NCBI RefSeq assembly: GCF_028867935.1
Contig: NZ_JAPQNS010000005.1
Coordinates: 62,001 to 126,000, forward strand
From: Flavobacterium sp. SUN052
GTDB taxonomy: Bacteria; Bacteroidota; Bacteroidia; Flavobacteriales; Flavobacteriaceae
Direction: 5' to 3'
Length of the DNA: 64,000 nucleotides
In this document: positions 25,539 through 33,646 of the stretch, in pieces
How positions within the stretch are numbered: position 1 is the first letter of the stretch
How the letters are laid out: each line of letters begins with the position of its first letter
Notes under the pieces: generated by a model
The model's database searches: none
What the model saw: only the letters and a program-made list of their open reading frames with translations
What the model was told of the DNA's origin: nothing
Translations under genes and position numbers: made by a program

Positions 25539-27224
25539 TTACTTTCCGTACCGCCGTTTCCGGTTCCACTGCCATACAACGCCAATCAGGCCAACCAACG
25601 CAACAGGCCCAATTAGATTGAGCAGTTGCCAGCCGGTGCGCTCGTTTTGTAAGCGAATCTTGTCAAGTGGGCGTAGCGTAATTTGCCGGGTTCTGGCCTC
25701 AATTACGCCTTCGGGATCAGCGAGGTAATCGATGGCGTTCAGCGCGAAATCTTTGTTGGCATACGTTTGCCGGGTATAGCGGTCGTAGCCGAGTGGGTAG
25801 GGTGTTTGACGCTGGTAATCGACATCGTTCACCACCAGGTCACCGTCAGAGCAAATAATAACTCGCGACCCTCCCGTCCCTTCGGGCATAAAACCCTGCG
25901 CACGCGGATCGCCCGGAAGGATCTGGTTGGCATAGAGTGAGCGAAAGCGACCTTCGAGTAGGCACCCAACCAGTTTAACACCGCCATTATAGGTTCGTGG
26001 GTCGGGTTGTTGGCGGGCCTCGGTGTAGGCCACCACAACGGGAGCTTGCCTAATTTGGGTGTAGGGCGAGGTGAGCAGCAATGGCGTTTTGCGGATGGGT
26101 GCATTGCCCGCACCAGTTGCCCGAACAGTGTCCATAGTACTGGCAAATCGTAGCCAAACGGCATCGAGGTTGCGCGTAATGGGGTTGTTGCTCCGACTCG
26201 CCTGACCACGCCCGAAGTTATTGATGATTGGGTAAAAGCGCCACGGCACCAACTGCACGTTGGGTTTATCGCCCAGATTGCCAACATTGAGCGGAATGGC
26301 GTTACTACTAAGGTCTTTAATTACATCGCGATTAACGCGGACGCCCCACTGGAAAAACAGTTCGTCGGTGTTGAGATTGAGCGGCTGGGCGAACGTGCCA
26401 TCGGCGCCAACGGAGTCTACACGGGCGCCATCCACAAAAAACAGGGCTCGTCCGCCTTTCACCACAAACTGATCAATTTTGAACAGGTCATCGTCTGAAA
26501 ATGGCTGATCGGGCTTAGGAACCAGAAGAACATCGAAATTGGCCAGTGGGCCGGGTTTGGTGAGGTCGACAAAAAACAGGTCGTAGTTTTCCTGCACCGA
26601 TGCCAGCAGATCCGAAAAACGGGAGGGCGGTACCTTGGTACGGGCCAGTAAACCCACTCGTCGGCGACTCCCTACGGGTTGTGTCAGTCGCCGGATAGCC
26701 GACGCCAGCGCGTATTCCACACCCTCATACGACTGGTTCAGTTGCTCGTCGGGCGAGGCCGCTTTGTTGCCCTTGAGTAGCAGCACTGGGACCTCCTGAC
26801 CTTTGTACGAAACGATGGCACCCGGAAAAATGAGTTTCTCCGTGCGTTTGCCGCCTTCGTTAGCGAACACATTCGTCGGCAGCAGTCCCTTCTGTTGCAG
26901 TAACTCAATTTGTTTGGTTTTAGCTTCCGTTTCGGTTATTCCATCTACGTCAATGAACCGATACGTAATAGTTTGGTCGGCGCGGGCTGCGAACTCATCC
27001 AGAGTTTCTCGCACGGCATTTTCGAGCCGTTTGAAACCGGGTGGTAAATCGCCGGTTAGGTAGACGTTGACGTGAATATCATCGTCCAGATTAGCCAGCA
27101 TTTTCTGCGTAGCAGCTGACAGGGTGTACCGTTTCTCAGCGGTCAAATCGGCCCGGAAGAACAGGAATGCCGACAGGACGTTGACGGCGACAAGCGCAAT
27201 AATAACAATCAGGATTTGCTTCAT
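25539..27224 (-). CDS. gldG: Gliding motility-associated ABC transporter component GldG
   Basis: Part of the GldA-GldF-GldG transporter required for gliding in some Bacteroidota. The 561-residue protein starts with a hydrophobic anchor (IVIIALVAVNVLSAFLFF) and then RADLTAEKRYTLSAATQKML. A periplasmic GldG/ABC-type domain follows (VYLTGDLPPGFKRLENAV, FPGAIVSYKGQEVPVLLL, FDVLLVPKPDQPFSDDDLFK). A second membrane segment is near the C-terminus (WQLLNLIGPVALVGLIGVVWQW). The usual partner gene gldF, normally directly upstream, is not next to it here; a large hairpin and a transporter gene lie there instead. No gldA is visible either. Confidence 0.88.
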   Translation of the reverse strand: MKQILIVIIALVAVNVLSAFLFFRADLTAEKRYTLSAATQKMLANLDDDIHVNVYLTGDLPPGFKRLENAVRETLDEFAARADQTITYRFIDVDGITETEAKTKQIELLQQKGLLPTNVFANEGGKRTEKLIFPGAIVSYKGQEVPVLLLKGNKAASPDEQLNQSYEGVEYALASAIRRLTQPVGSRRRVGLLARTKVPPSRFSDLLASVQENYDLFFVDLTKPGPLANFDVLLVPKPDQPFSDDDLFKIDQFVVKGGRALFFVDGARVDSVGADGTFAQPLNLNTDELFFQWGVRVNRDVIKDLSSNAIPLNVGNLGDKPNVQLVPWRFYPIINNFGRGQASRSNNPITRNLDAVWLRFASTMDTVRATGAGNAPIRKTPLLLTSPYTQIRQAPVVVAYTEARQQPDPRTYNGGVKLVGCLLEGRFRSLYANQILPGDPRAQGFMPEGTGGSRVIICSDGDLVVNDVDYQRQTPYPLGYDRYTRQTYANKDFALNAIDYLADPEGVIEARTRQITLRPLDKIRLQNERTGWQLLNLIGPVALVGLIGVVWQWNRKRRYGK

Positions 27225-27259
27225 TCGATGTTGCTGGTGGCATCAGTCCAGCAAATAAC

Positions 27260-27369
27260 GTAATGGACGTCGGATTTGGGATACCGGATCTCGGATTTTG
27301 CTTGCGCCAGCCAGTTTTCGCGTCAACAACAAATCCGAGATCCGGTATCCCAAATCCGACGTCCATTAC
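27260..27369. repeat. 39-bp perfect inverted repeat
   Basis: Arms 27260-27298 and 27331-27369 are perfect complements with a 32-base loop. The right arm contains the stop codon of the transporter gene (27366-27368). Inside the arms the words CGGATTT and CCGGATC recur. It lies after the last gene of the catabolic operon and before gldG, all on the minus strand, so it may be a terminator-like or mobile hairpin repeat. No poly-T run follows. Confidence 0.9.
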
Positions 27370-28688
27370 ATTAACTGCTCAATATCTACCACTTTGGGCT
27401 TTCGGGTCAGCCAGTGAATGATGCCGTAAGCGATCAGGTAGGTGCATCCGCAAACGGTAAACAGCACGTTGTAGCCACCCGCCAGGTTTCCGGCTGCTTT
27501 GTAGCTATCCAGCAAACTGCCCACTAACATGGGAAAAAAGATGCCGCCCACTGCCCCGGCCATACCCGCAATGCCCGCAGCGGAACTAACCGCCTGTTTG
27601 GGGAATAAGTCGGACGCGAGCGTAAACACGTTGGTTGCCCAGGCCTGATGCACCGCAACAGCTAGACTAATCAACCCAACGGCAGCCCAGACATCGGTGG
27701 CGAACTGAGCAAAAATGATGGACAATTCCAGGAATGCGAAGGCCAATAAAACAGTTTTACGGGCTTTCAGCGTAGGCCAACCCCGTTTGATAAGCCACGA
27801 CGACAGGTAGCCTCCGCCAATGCTTCCGACGGTGGTAGCCGTGTAGATCAGCATCAGCTCCACGCTGGGTTTCTTGAGGTCCAACTGAAACCGGGACGAA
27901 AAATAGGAGGGGAGCCAGAAGAGAAAAAACCAATAAATAGGGTCGATTAGGCCTTTACCGGTGATGAGCGCCCAGGTTTGCGGCAGTGTAAATAATTTCA
28001 CCCACATCACCGTCACTTTTCCGTCGGTGGTGGCTTCCTGCCCGCTAACGATATAGTTGTATTCACTAGACGACAGGCGTTTCTGGCGAGCGGGGACTTC
28101 GTAGAACAGTAACCACAGCACCAGCCAGACGAACCCCAACGAACCCGTAATCCAGAATACTTCCTGCCAGCCGTAATTTCTTAAAATCCAAGGTACAATC
28201 ATCAGAGCCGCTACCACCCCAACGCTGGTGCCCGCATTGAACAGACCCGTTGCCAGTGCTCGCTCTCGCTGCGGAAACCATTCGGCTACTGTTTTTACTG
28301 CTGCCGGATAATTGCCTGCTTCGCCAACCCCTAAACCAACCCTGGCCACGCCAAACCCAAACGCCGACCGGGCCAGCGCGTGCAACATGCCGGCGACACT
28401 CCACCAGATTACCGAAACAGCATACCCAACTTTGGTGCCTACCTTATCGACAAACCAACCCATCACCAGTAAACCAACAGCGTAGGCGGCCGTAAAAGCG
28501 ATAACAATACGGGCGAAATCGGTTTCGGTCCACTTGAATTCGATTTCTAAAAGTGGTTTTAGCAAGCCAATAATCTGACGGTCGAGGTAGTTGATGGTGG
28601 TTGCCGTAAACAGCAAAACAACAATGAGCCAGCGGTACACTCCGGTGGTCGATGCAGTTACGGTTTCGGGTTGCTGTGGCGTAATCAT
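27366..28688 (-). CDS. MFS transporter of the ExuT/sugar-acid (ACS) type
   Basis: Inner-membrane proton-driven permease with about 12 helices, 440 residues. The anion:cation symporter signature is visible: NYLDRQIIGLLKPLL near residue 34, LLVMGWFVDKVGTKVGYA near 73, ARVGLGVGEAGNYPAAVKT near 115 and ALATGLFNAGTSVGVVAA near 146. Relatives import hexuronates, galactonate and 2-keto-3-deoxy acids. It is the last gene of the catabolic operon, 25 bases after the aldolase. I infer that it imports a sugar acid or its dehydrated keto acid made in the periplasm. Confidence 0.88.
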   Translation of the reverse strand: MITPQQPETVTASTTGVYRWLIVVLLFTATTINYLDRQIIGLLKPLLEIEFKWTETDFARIVIAFTAAYAVGLLVMGWFVDKVGTKVGYAVSVIWWSVAGMLHALARSAFGFGVARVGLGVGEAGNYPAAVKTVAEWFPQRERALATGLFNAGTSVGVVAALMIVPWILRNYGWQEVFWITGSLGFVWLVLWLLFYEVPARQKRLSSSEYNYIVSGQEATTDGKVTVMWVKLFTLPQTWALITGKGLIDPIYWFFLFWLPSYFSSRFQLDLKKPSVELMLIYTATTVGSIGGGYLSSWLIKRGWPTLKARKTVLLAFAFLELSIIFAQFATDVWAAVGLISLAVAVHQAWATNVFTLASDLFPKQAVSSAAGIAGMAGAVGGIFFPMLVGSLLDSYKAAGNLAGGYNVLFTVCGCTYLIAYGIIHWLTRKPKVVDIEQLM

Positions 28689-28713
28689 GAAGGTTCGGGT
28701 TTAGGAGCGGTAT

Positions 28714-29367
28714 TTAGTTTGTCAGTGCGTTGTTGGATAACTGCTTGACGAAAGCCTGGAAGTGGGCTTTCAGACCCTCCCAGTCTTGTTTGGCAATCAG
28801 GTGCGGGTCGAATAGGTGACTGCCAATGCCCAAGCCATCAGCGCCCGCTTTCATGAAGTCGCTCATATTGTTAACCGTAATGCCGCCCGTTGGCAACAGT
28901 TTGATTTGGTTGAGTGGAGCTTTAACATCGCGGATGTAGGCCGGACCGAGGGCGGTTGTTGGGAACACTTTTACCATGCTGGCCCCCAGGCTCCAAGCCT
29001 TATAAATTTCGGAGGGAGTGAACGCACCGGGGAAAATTGGGACGCCTTTTTTCACGCAAGCCTTGATCACTTTTTTGTTGATGACGGGCGTTACAATAAA
29101 CTGCGCTCCAGCTTCCAAGGCCCGTTCTAGATCCGCTTCGGAACACACCGTACCGGCACCAATGTTCAAACTGATGGGGTATTTGGCCAGTGCTTCCCGA
29201 ATGATCGTTTCGGCACCCGGTGTATTCATGGTTACTTCAACGGTTGTTAAACCGGCTTCCTGAAAAATCGGCAAAATCTGACGCACCTCGTCAATGGCAA
29301 TGTGCCGAACAATACCGACGATAGGCGTTTGTTGAAATAACTCCCAGGAAAAAGCGTCCTCACTCAT
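28714..29367 (-). CDS. KDPG/KDPGal-type aldolase (2-keto-3-deoxy-6-phosphogluconate/galactonate aldolase)
   Basis: Cleaves a 2-keto-3-deoxy-6-phospho sugar acid into pyruvate and glyceraldehyde-3-phosphate. The 217-residue TIM-barrel enzyme has PIVGIVRHIAIDEV, VEVTMNTPGAE with the catalytic glutamate region, IGAGTVCSEADLERALEAGA, FIVTPVINKKVI, and the Schiff-base lysine in GASMVKVFPTTALG near residue 130, then LLPTGGITVNN. I chose the start at 29367 (MSEDAFSWEL); the frame extends upstream inside dgoK. It overlaps the start-side of that gene's end by 8 bases, so the two are tightly coupled, as expected for consecutive steps. Confidence 0.92.
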   Translation of the reverse strand: MSEDAFSWELFQQTPIVGIVRHIAIDEVRQILPIFQEAGLTTVEVTMNTPGAETIIREALAKYPISLNIGAGTVCSEADLERALEAGAQFIVTPVINKKVIKACVKKGVPIFPGAFTPSEIYKAWSLGASMVKVFPTTALGPAYIRDVKAPLNQIKLLPTGGITVNNMSDFMKAGADGLGIGSHLFDPHLIAKQDWEGLKAHFQAFVKQLSNNALTN

Positions 29368-30367
29368 GTGGTAATTGGTTGACGAATTGATTCTTGAAAA
29401 GACGAATTTGGCCAACGCTGGCGGTCCGGTCAATCACTTCGGTTGGGATGGTTAGAGTTCGGTTGGTCAGGTTCAGTTCGTCAATGGCTAGCTCATAAAA
29501 GGCGGATAAATTACTGCCACCACACAGCACCAGAGAGCTACTTTCGTCCTCGACAAGATGATTCAGTTCGGTACCAATCAGCAAGCCACTCAGGTAAAAA
29601 GCGTTTTCCTCCTTGGTCAATTTGTCAAAAAGCTGGTTGGTCCTGACCTTGAACAGGCTATTCATGATGACGGATGATTTGGCCTGTTTAATTCCCTGCC
29701 GGAAAGCCTGCACGTTAGTCCTCGAAAAATTGGAAAGGTTTGTCGGGTCAACGGAGTCTTTCAGGATGCTGCGTTTCGCCATCAGGTCAAATAATTCGCC
29801 GGTCATGTAGGTATCGAACTTCACCAGCTGACGATTCTGTACGCACAGATGTTTGGAGTGAGTACCGGGGAAGATGCAGATTGCGTCAGCTATGTTGTGG
29901 CCCGACAAGTCGAGCAGGGTGATTAAACCAATGAGCTGCGTTTCTTCACCCCGCATCACGTCATCCTCGCTTCTGACACCAGAAATCAGCAACATATCAT
30001 GGGGGAAATCGGGCTGGGCATCAAAATGGCGGATACCTGCCTGGCTACCATCAAGTGCAAAAGGCAGTGTTGCATACGGAATTTGCTCGATGCCGATGGA
30101 CGATGAGGCCATTCCCGAAATAACAATAGGGACGTTGGTCAGGCTGATTGATGACCTAGTTGCCAACAACTCGATTTGACTGCTTAATTGCTGGCGGAAA
30201 AACTGCTCACGAGCCATTGTTTCACCCGTTTCGCGCCAATTGTCGAAGGTGTCGGCAATTCCGATCGGTGACTGAATTTCGTCAAGGCAGCGATAATCAG
30301 CTGCATCCATCAATTGTAATCGAAAGAAAGAAGTCCCCCAATCGCAGCATAACAGGTGATTTGTCAT
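29360..30367 (-). CDS. dgoK: 2-dehydro-3-deoxygalactonokinase
   Basis: Phosphorylates 2-keto-3-deoxygalactonate at C6 using ATP, giving the substrate of the next gene's aldolase. The DgoK family is recognisable: LLCCDWGTSFFRLQLMD at the N-terminus (ATPase phosphate loop), IVISGMASSSIGIEQIPYA near residue 80, LLISGVRSEDDVMRGEETQ near 123, ICIFPGTHSKHL near 160, and the late LVLCGGSNLSAFYEL. The start at 30367 is preferred because the family begins just before CDWGT; an in-frame ATG at 30400 would add 11 residues. 335 residues is near the usual 290-340. It overlaps the aldolase gene. Confidence 0.93.
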   Translation of the reverse strand: MTNHLLCCDWGTSFFRLQLMDAADYRCLDEIQSPIGIADTFDNWRETGETMAREQFFRQQLSSQIELLATRSSISLTNVPIVISGMASSSIGIEQIPYATLPFALDGSQAGIRHFDAQPDFPHDMLLISGVRSEDDVMRGEETQLIGLITLLDLSGHNIADAICIFPGTHSKHLCVQNRQLVKFDTYMTGELFDLMAKRSILKDSVDPTNLSNFSRTNVQAFRQGIKQAKSSVIMNSLFKVRTNQLFDKLTKEENAFYLSGLLIGTELNHLVEDESSSLVLCGGSNLSAFYELAIDELNLTNRTLTIPTEVIDRTASVGQIRLFKNQFVNQLPHE

Positions 30368-30400
30368 TGGACTGTCGGTTAATAATATCCTGTTACTCAT

Positions 30401-32641
30401 CTATCTATTCCTTGTCTCGGGTAGGGCAAACGCCACATACGAACCGCCTGGTTTTAAGCCGTAGCGGGTGCCTCCAGCGGCAATAACCACGTACTGCCTG
30501 CCATTGACCATGTAGGTAATTGGTGTGGCAAAGCCACCGGCGGGCAGCTTGTATTCCCACACTGTTTTTCCGGTTTTGGTATCGAACGCCCGGAGTTTCT
30601 GGTCGTACGTAGCTGCTATGAATAGCAGCCCGCCCGCCGTAACCACTGGTCCGCCGTGATTCTCGGTGCCGGTCTGCGTCACTCCCTTTGCTACCAATTC
30701 CGGATATTCACCCAGGGGTACCTGCCATTTGAATTCACCTGTGTTGAGGTCAATCGCATTGAGCGTGCCCCAGGGTGACTTGAGGGCCGGATAACCATCC
30801 TGATCCCGAAATTGAGTGTTGCCGTTGTTCAGGTAGGGCGATACATACGGGAATTCAGCTTTGTCCGGCGTCTTCGTTATGGGGTCTACTTTGTGAATAT
30901 CATCGGCCGAAGCCTTAGCTACCACCGGCTGTTTTTCGGAGTTCAATAAAAAATCAACTATAGCGTCGCGGTCTTCCCTAGTAATGTGACTAAACGAGGG
31001 CATCCGTCCCCGACCACTTGCCAGCAGGGCATTGATCTGCGCACGATCTAATCGTTTCCCCACATTGGTCAGGTCAGGGTAGGTTTGTTGACCTTTGGTA
31101 GAAACAGACTCTTTACCGCCAATGGCATGGCAAGCCGAACAATTGGTATTGAACAGCGATGCCCCCCGCGTAAGAGCTATGCCATCGGGCTTGGCCTGTG
31201 AAGGGCGCATTTTGAGCCACCAAAGCATATTGTTACTGTTGACGTAGAAAATACCGTTTGGGTCGGCAGCGGTGCCTCCCCACTCGGCTCCTCCGCCCAT
31301 GCCAAAAACAAGCGAACCCGTTTCATTGGGCAAGATGAAGTTGTTCCCTTTCTGACTGTTTCGGAACCGTTCCAGCACGTAGGCCCGCGCTTCGGGCGTG
31401 CGGTCGGTAATGGTTGCTTCCGACAGTTGCTGTAGGCAGAACGGGGCTGGTTTGGTGGGTACGGGCTGCGTAGGCCAGGGTTTTTCGCCGGGTAAAGCAG
31501 GCGACGTAGATACGCGCACTTCGTTTACCGGAAACAACGGCTTGCCCGTGTCCCGGTCGAACACAAAAACGTACCCATCTTTGGTTGCCTGCGCAACGGC
31601 CTCAACCCGGTGACCGTTATGCGTGACCGTAATCAGGTTAGGCGGGCAAGGCAGGTCGCGGTCCCACAAATCATGGTGCACGGTCTGGAAGTGCCAGATG
31701 TGCTTGCCCGTTTGCGCGTTCAGCGCTAGAACGCAGTTGGCAAACAGGTTTTTGCCGGGGCGGTCACCGCCGTAAAAATCGACCGAGGGCGAACCCGTTC
31801 CGGCATACACAATCCCCCGTTTCTCATCTACCACCATACCGGCCCAGCAATTGGCACCCCCCAATTTCCGGTACGAATCTTTCCCCCAGGTTTCATAACC
31901 GTATTCGCCGGGCAGTGGAATGGTATGAAACACCCACGCCAGTTTTCCCGTGCGGACGTTAAACGCCCGGAGGTTTCCTGGTGGCGCATCGCCCCCTTCT
32001 GACATGCTCGACCCCACAATCAGCAGATCGCGGTAAATAACGCCGGGTGTTGTATTGCGGATCGACAGATTGGCGGTTTCATGACCAATCGTTTTGGAGT
32101 CGCCCAGGCCCTGGTGCAAATCCACCTCGCCGTTGGTGCCAAAACTCCGAATTAACTCGCCCGTTACTGCATTCACAGCATACAGCGAAGACCCCGACGA
32201 ATACAGAATACGTTTATCCGCCCCGTCGGCCCAGTATGTTACACCCCGCAACGGATGAAAACGCGGCTGTTTATTGGAATCGGCCAAGGGGTCGAACCGC
32301 CATAATTGCTTCCCTGTGGCCGCATCGACCGCAAAAAGCTTATGACGGGGTGTGGTACCATACAGTACACCATCAACAACAATGGGCTGGCACTGTATGT
32401 CCATGCCCTTTTCAGGATCTTTGTTTTCGCCCGTGTCAAACGTCCAGGCCGGTTGCAAACGGGCAATGTTCTGGGCGTTTATCTGGGTCAGGGGAGAGAA
32501 CCGGTTTCCTGCTGGATTGCCCCCATAATTGGGCCAATCAGCACCGTTAGGGAGCGGGTCAGTGGGGTTTACGCCCCGAAAAATCCCGGTTCCGTAGGGT
32601 AGCCAAACACACAGAAACAAGAATACGATAATCCCTCTCAT
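30401..32641 (-). CDS. PQQ-dependent sugar dehydrogenase with embedded cytochrome c domain
   Basis: Quinoprotein that oxidises aldoses in the periplasm, 746 residues. A signal or anchor helix spans residues 1-20. The beta-propeller shows family repeats: WPNYGGNPAGNRFSPLTQIN near 36, YSSGSSLYAVNAVTGELI near 147, HHDLWDRDLPCPPNLITV near 322 and DGYVFVFDRDTGKPLFPV near 355. A c-type cytochrome is inserted between propeller segments: C501-S-A-C504-H505, with a likely axial methionine at 547 (RGRMPSFS). The C-terminal part (NLNTGEFKWQ, FDTKTGKTVWEYKLPAGG) closes the propeller. Products would be sugar lactones; the gene's place beside galactonate enzymes suggests galactose or a related aldose. Confidence 0.9.
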   Translation of the reverse strand: MRGIIVFLFLCVWLPYGTGIFRGVNPTDPLPNGADWPNYGGNPAGNRFSPLTQINAQNIARLQPAWTFDTGENKDPEKGMDIQCQPIVVDGVLYGTTPRHKLFAVDAATGKQLWRFDPLADSNKQPRFHPLRGVTYWADGADKRILYSSGSSLYAVNAVTGELIRSFGTNGEVDLHQGLGDSKTIGHETANLSIRNTTPGVIYRDLLIVGSSMSEGGDAPPGNLRAFNVRTGKLAWVFHTIPLPGEYGYETWGKDSYRKLGGANCWAGMVVDEKRGIVYAGTGSPSVDFYGGDRPGKNLFANCVLALNAQTGKHIWHFQTVHHDLWDRDLPCPPNLITVTHNGHRVEAVAQATKDGYVFVFDRDTGKPLFPVNEVRVSTSPALPGEKPWPTQPVPTKPAPFCLQQLSEATITDRTPEARAYVLERFRNSQKGNNFILPNETGSLVFGMGGGAEWGGTAADPNGIFYVNSNNMLWWLKMRPSQAKPDGIALTRGASLFNTNCSACHAIGGKESVSTKGQQTYPDLTNVGKRLDRAQINALLASGRGRMPSFSHITREDRDAIVDFLLNSEKQPVVAKASADDIHKVDPITKTPDKAEFPYVSPYLNNGNTQFRDQDGYPALKSPWGTLNAIDLNTGEFKWQVPLGEYPELVAKGVTQTGTENHGGPVVTAGGLLFIAATYDQKLRAFDTKTGKTVWEYKLPAGGFATPITYMVNGRQYVVIAAGGTRYGLKPGGSYVAFALPETRNR

Positions 32642-33615
32642 GGGTTCACATTTTGGTAAAAATCGTACCTGATTGTCCAGGTAACTTTCTGTCCTGGAGC
32701 CGCTTTCAGCCGGATATACGGTTCGGGGCAGGAGGTTGTTGCACAGGCCCAGAAAACGAGTTTTTCTAACGGTTGGTCACCGCTTGCGTGCACGCCCGCA
32801 CCCGACTTCAGGTTCTCGATTCGGAAATCATAATCGCTGGCCGTCGGCCCAAATCCTTTCAGACCGGCGCTGTAAACCTGCTCTTTTTTATCCAGGTTAC
32901 GGCTATAGGTCAAGTTGTTGCCCTGCGCCAGAATGGTACTGCCGAAGCCTTTTCCCTCGCCCGAAACCGCAAACGGAAATTGAACGGTTATGGGCGGACC
33001 GGTTGGCTGCTTGTCGATCACCCAGAAATTGTGGTTGTACGTACTCGTTTCAATCGGTTTTTGGCCCGTGTTTTTCAGGCTGTGTTCCAGCACGAGTTCG
33101 GGTTTGCCCTTTGTCAATCGTACAGTTTTGGTGTACTCATAACTGTAACCCGTTTCATCGGTCAGGTCATGCCGAAACACGACCTTGTCTTTGTACGATT
33201 TTACCGTCCATTTGCCGTAGTCCAGCACCGCATAATCCGTGGAAAAGGAATAGGGTTTGTCGTTTGGTTTGCGCAATACACCCACCCCAATTTTTACAAA
33301 CGAATCGCCGGGTTTGACATTGGGGAAATCCAGCGCCACGAACTCTTCGACCGGGCCGTTGATGGCATCGTGCGTTTTGGGATTGTAGTTCTCGAACCAG
33401 GGCTCCACGTAACTATGCCCCTTGTGGTCGAGGTTTTTAAACGCTCCCGACCAATCAAAACGAGTGCCCTGGTAGTAACCCTGTGCCGTGTCGGGTAAAT
33501 ACAGCGATGCCTGCACCAGACCATTGGTGATGGCCACCTGGGGCGGTTCGGCTGGTGGGCGGTTGCCAAGGCATACGACCAGCATTAGGCCGACAAAAAG
33601 TGGTGCTGTTTTCAA
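32638..33615 (-). CDS. Secreted mutarotase-fold-like protein (possible aldose epimerase)
   Basis: A 325-residue protein with a signal peptide (MKTAPLFVGLMLVVCLGN). It resembles the galactose mutarotase-like beta-sandwich group: YLPDTAQGYYQGTRFDWSGA near residue 38 is similar to the N-terminal segment of bacterial hypotheticals of this fold, with YEYTKTVRLTKGKPELVLEHSLKNTG near 160 and SGDQPLEKLVFWAC near 284. I cannot identify the catalytic histidine and glutamate with certainty. It overlaps the PQQ dehydrogenase start by 4 bases, which suggests that it supplies the anomer that enzyme uses, or otherwise binds the same sugar. This is inference. Confidence 0.55.
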   Translation of the reverse strand: MKTAPLFVGLMLVVCLGNRPPAEPPQVAITNGLVQASLYLPDTAQGYYQGTRFDWSGAFKNLDHKGHSYVEPWFENYNPKTHDAINGPVEEFVALDFPNVKPGDSFVKIGVGVLRKPNDKPYSFSTDYAVLDYGKWTVKSYKDKVVFRHDLTDETGYSYEYTKTVRLTKGKPELVLEHSLKNTGQKPIETSTYNHNFWVIDKQPTGPPITVQFPFAVSGEGKGFGSTILAQGNNLTYSRNLDKKEQVYSAGLKGFGPTASDYDFRIENLKSGAGVHASGDQPLEKLVFWACATTSCPEPYIRLKAAPGQKVTWTIRYDFYQNVNP

Positions 33616-33646
33616 GGTCTATTACGGTTTTACATTCGCCAATTAC

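Noticed and set aside
32736..33498. Plus-strand frames of 193 and 241 codons
   Set aside because: Shadow of the mutarotase-like minus-strand gene, which overlaps its operon neighbour by 4 bases and has a signal peptide.
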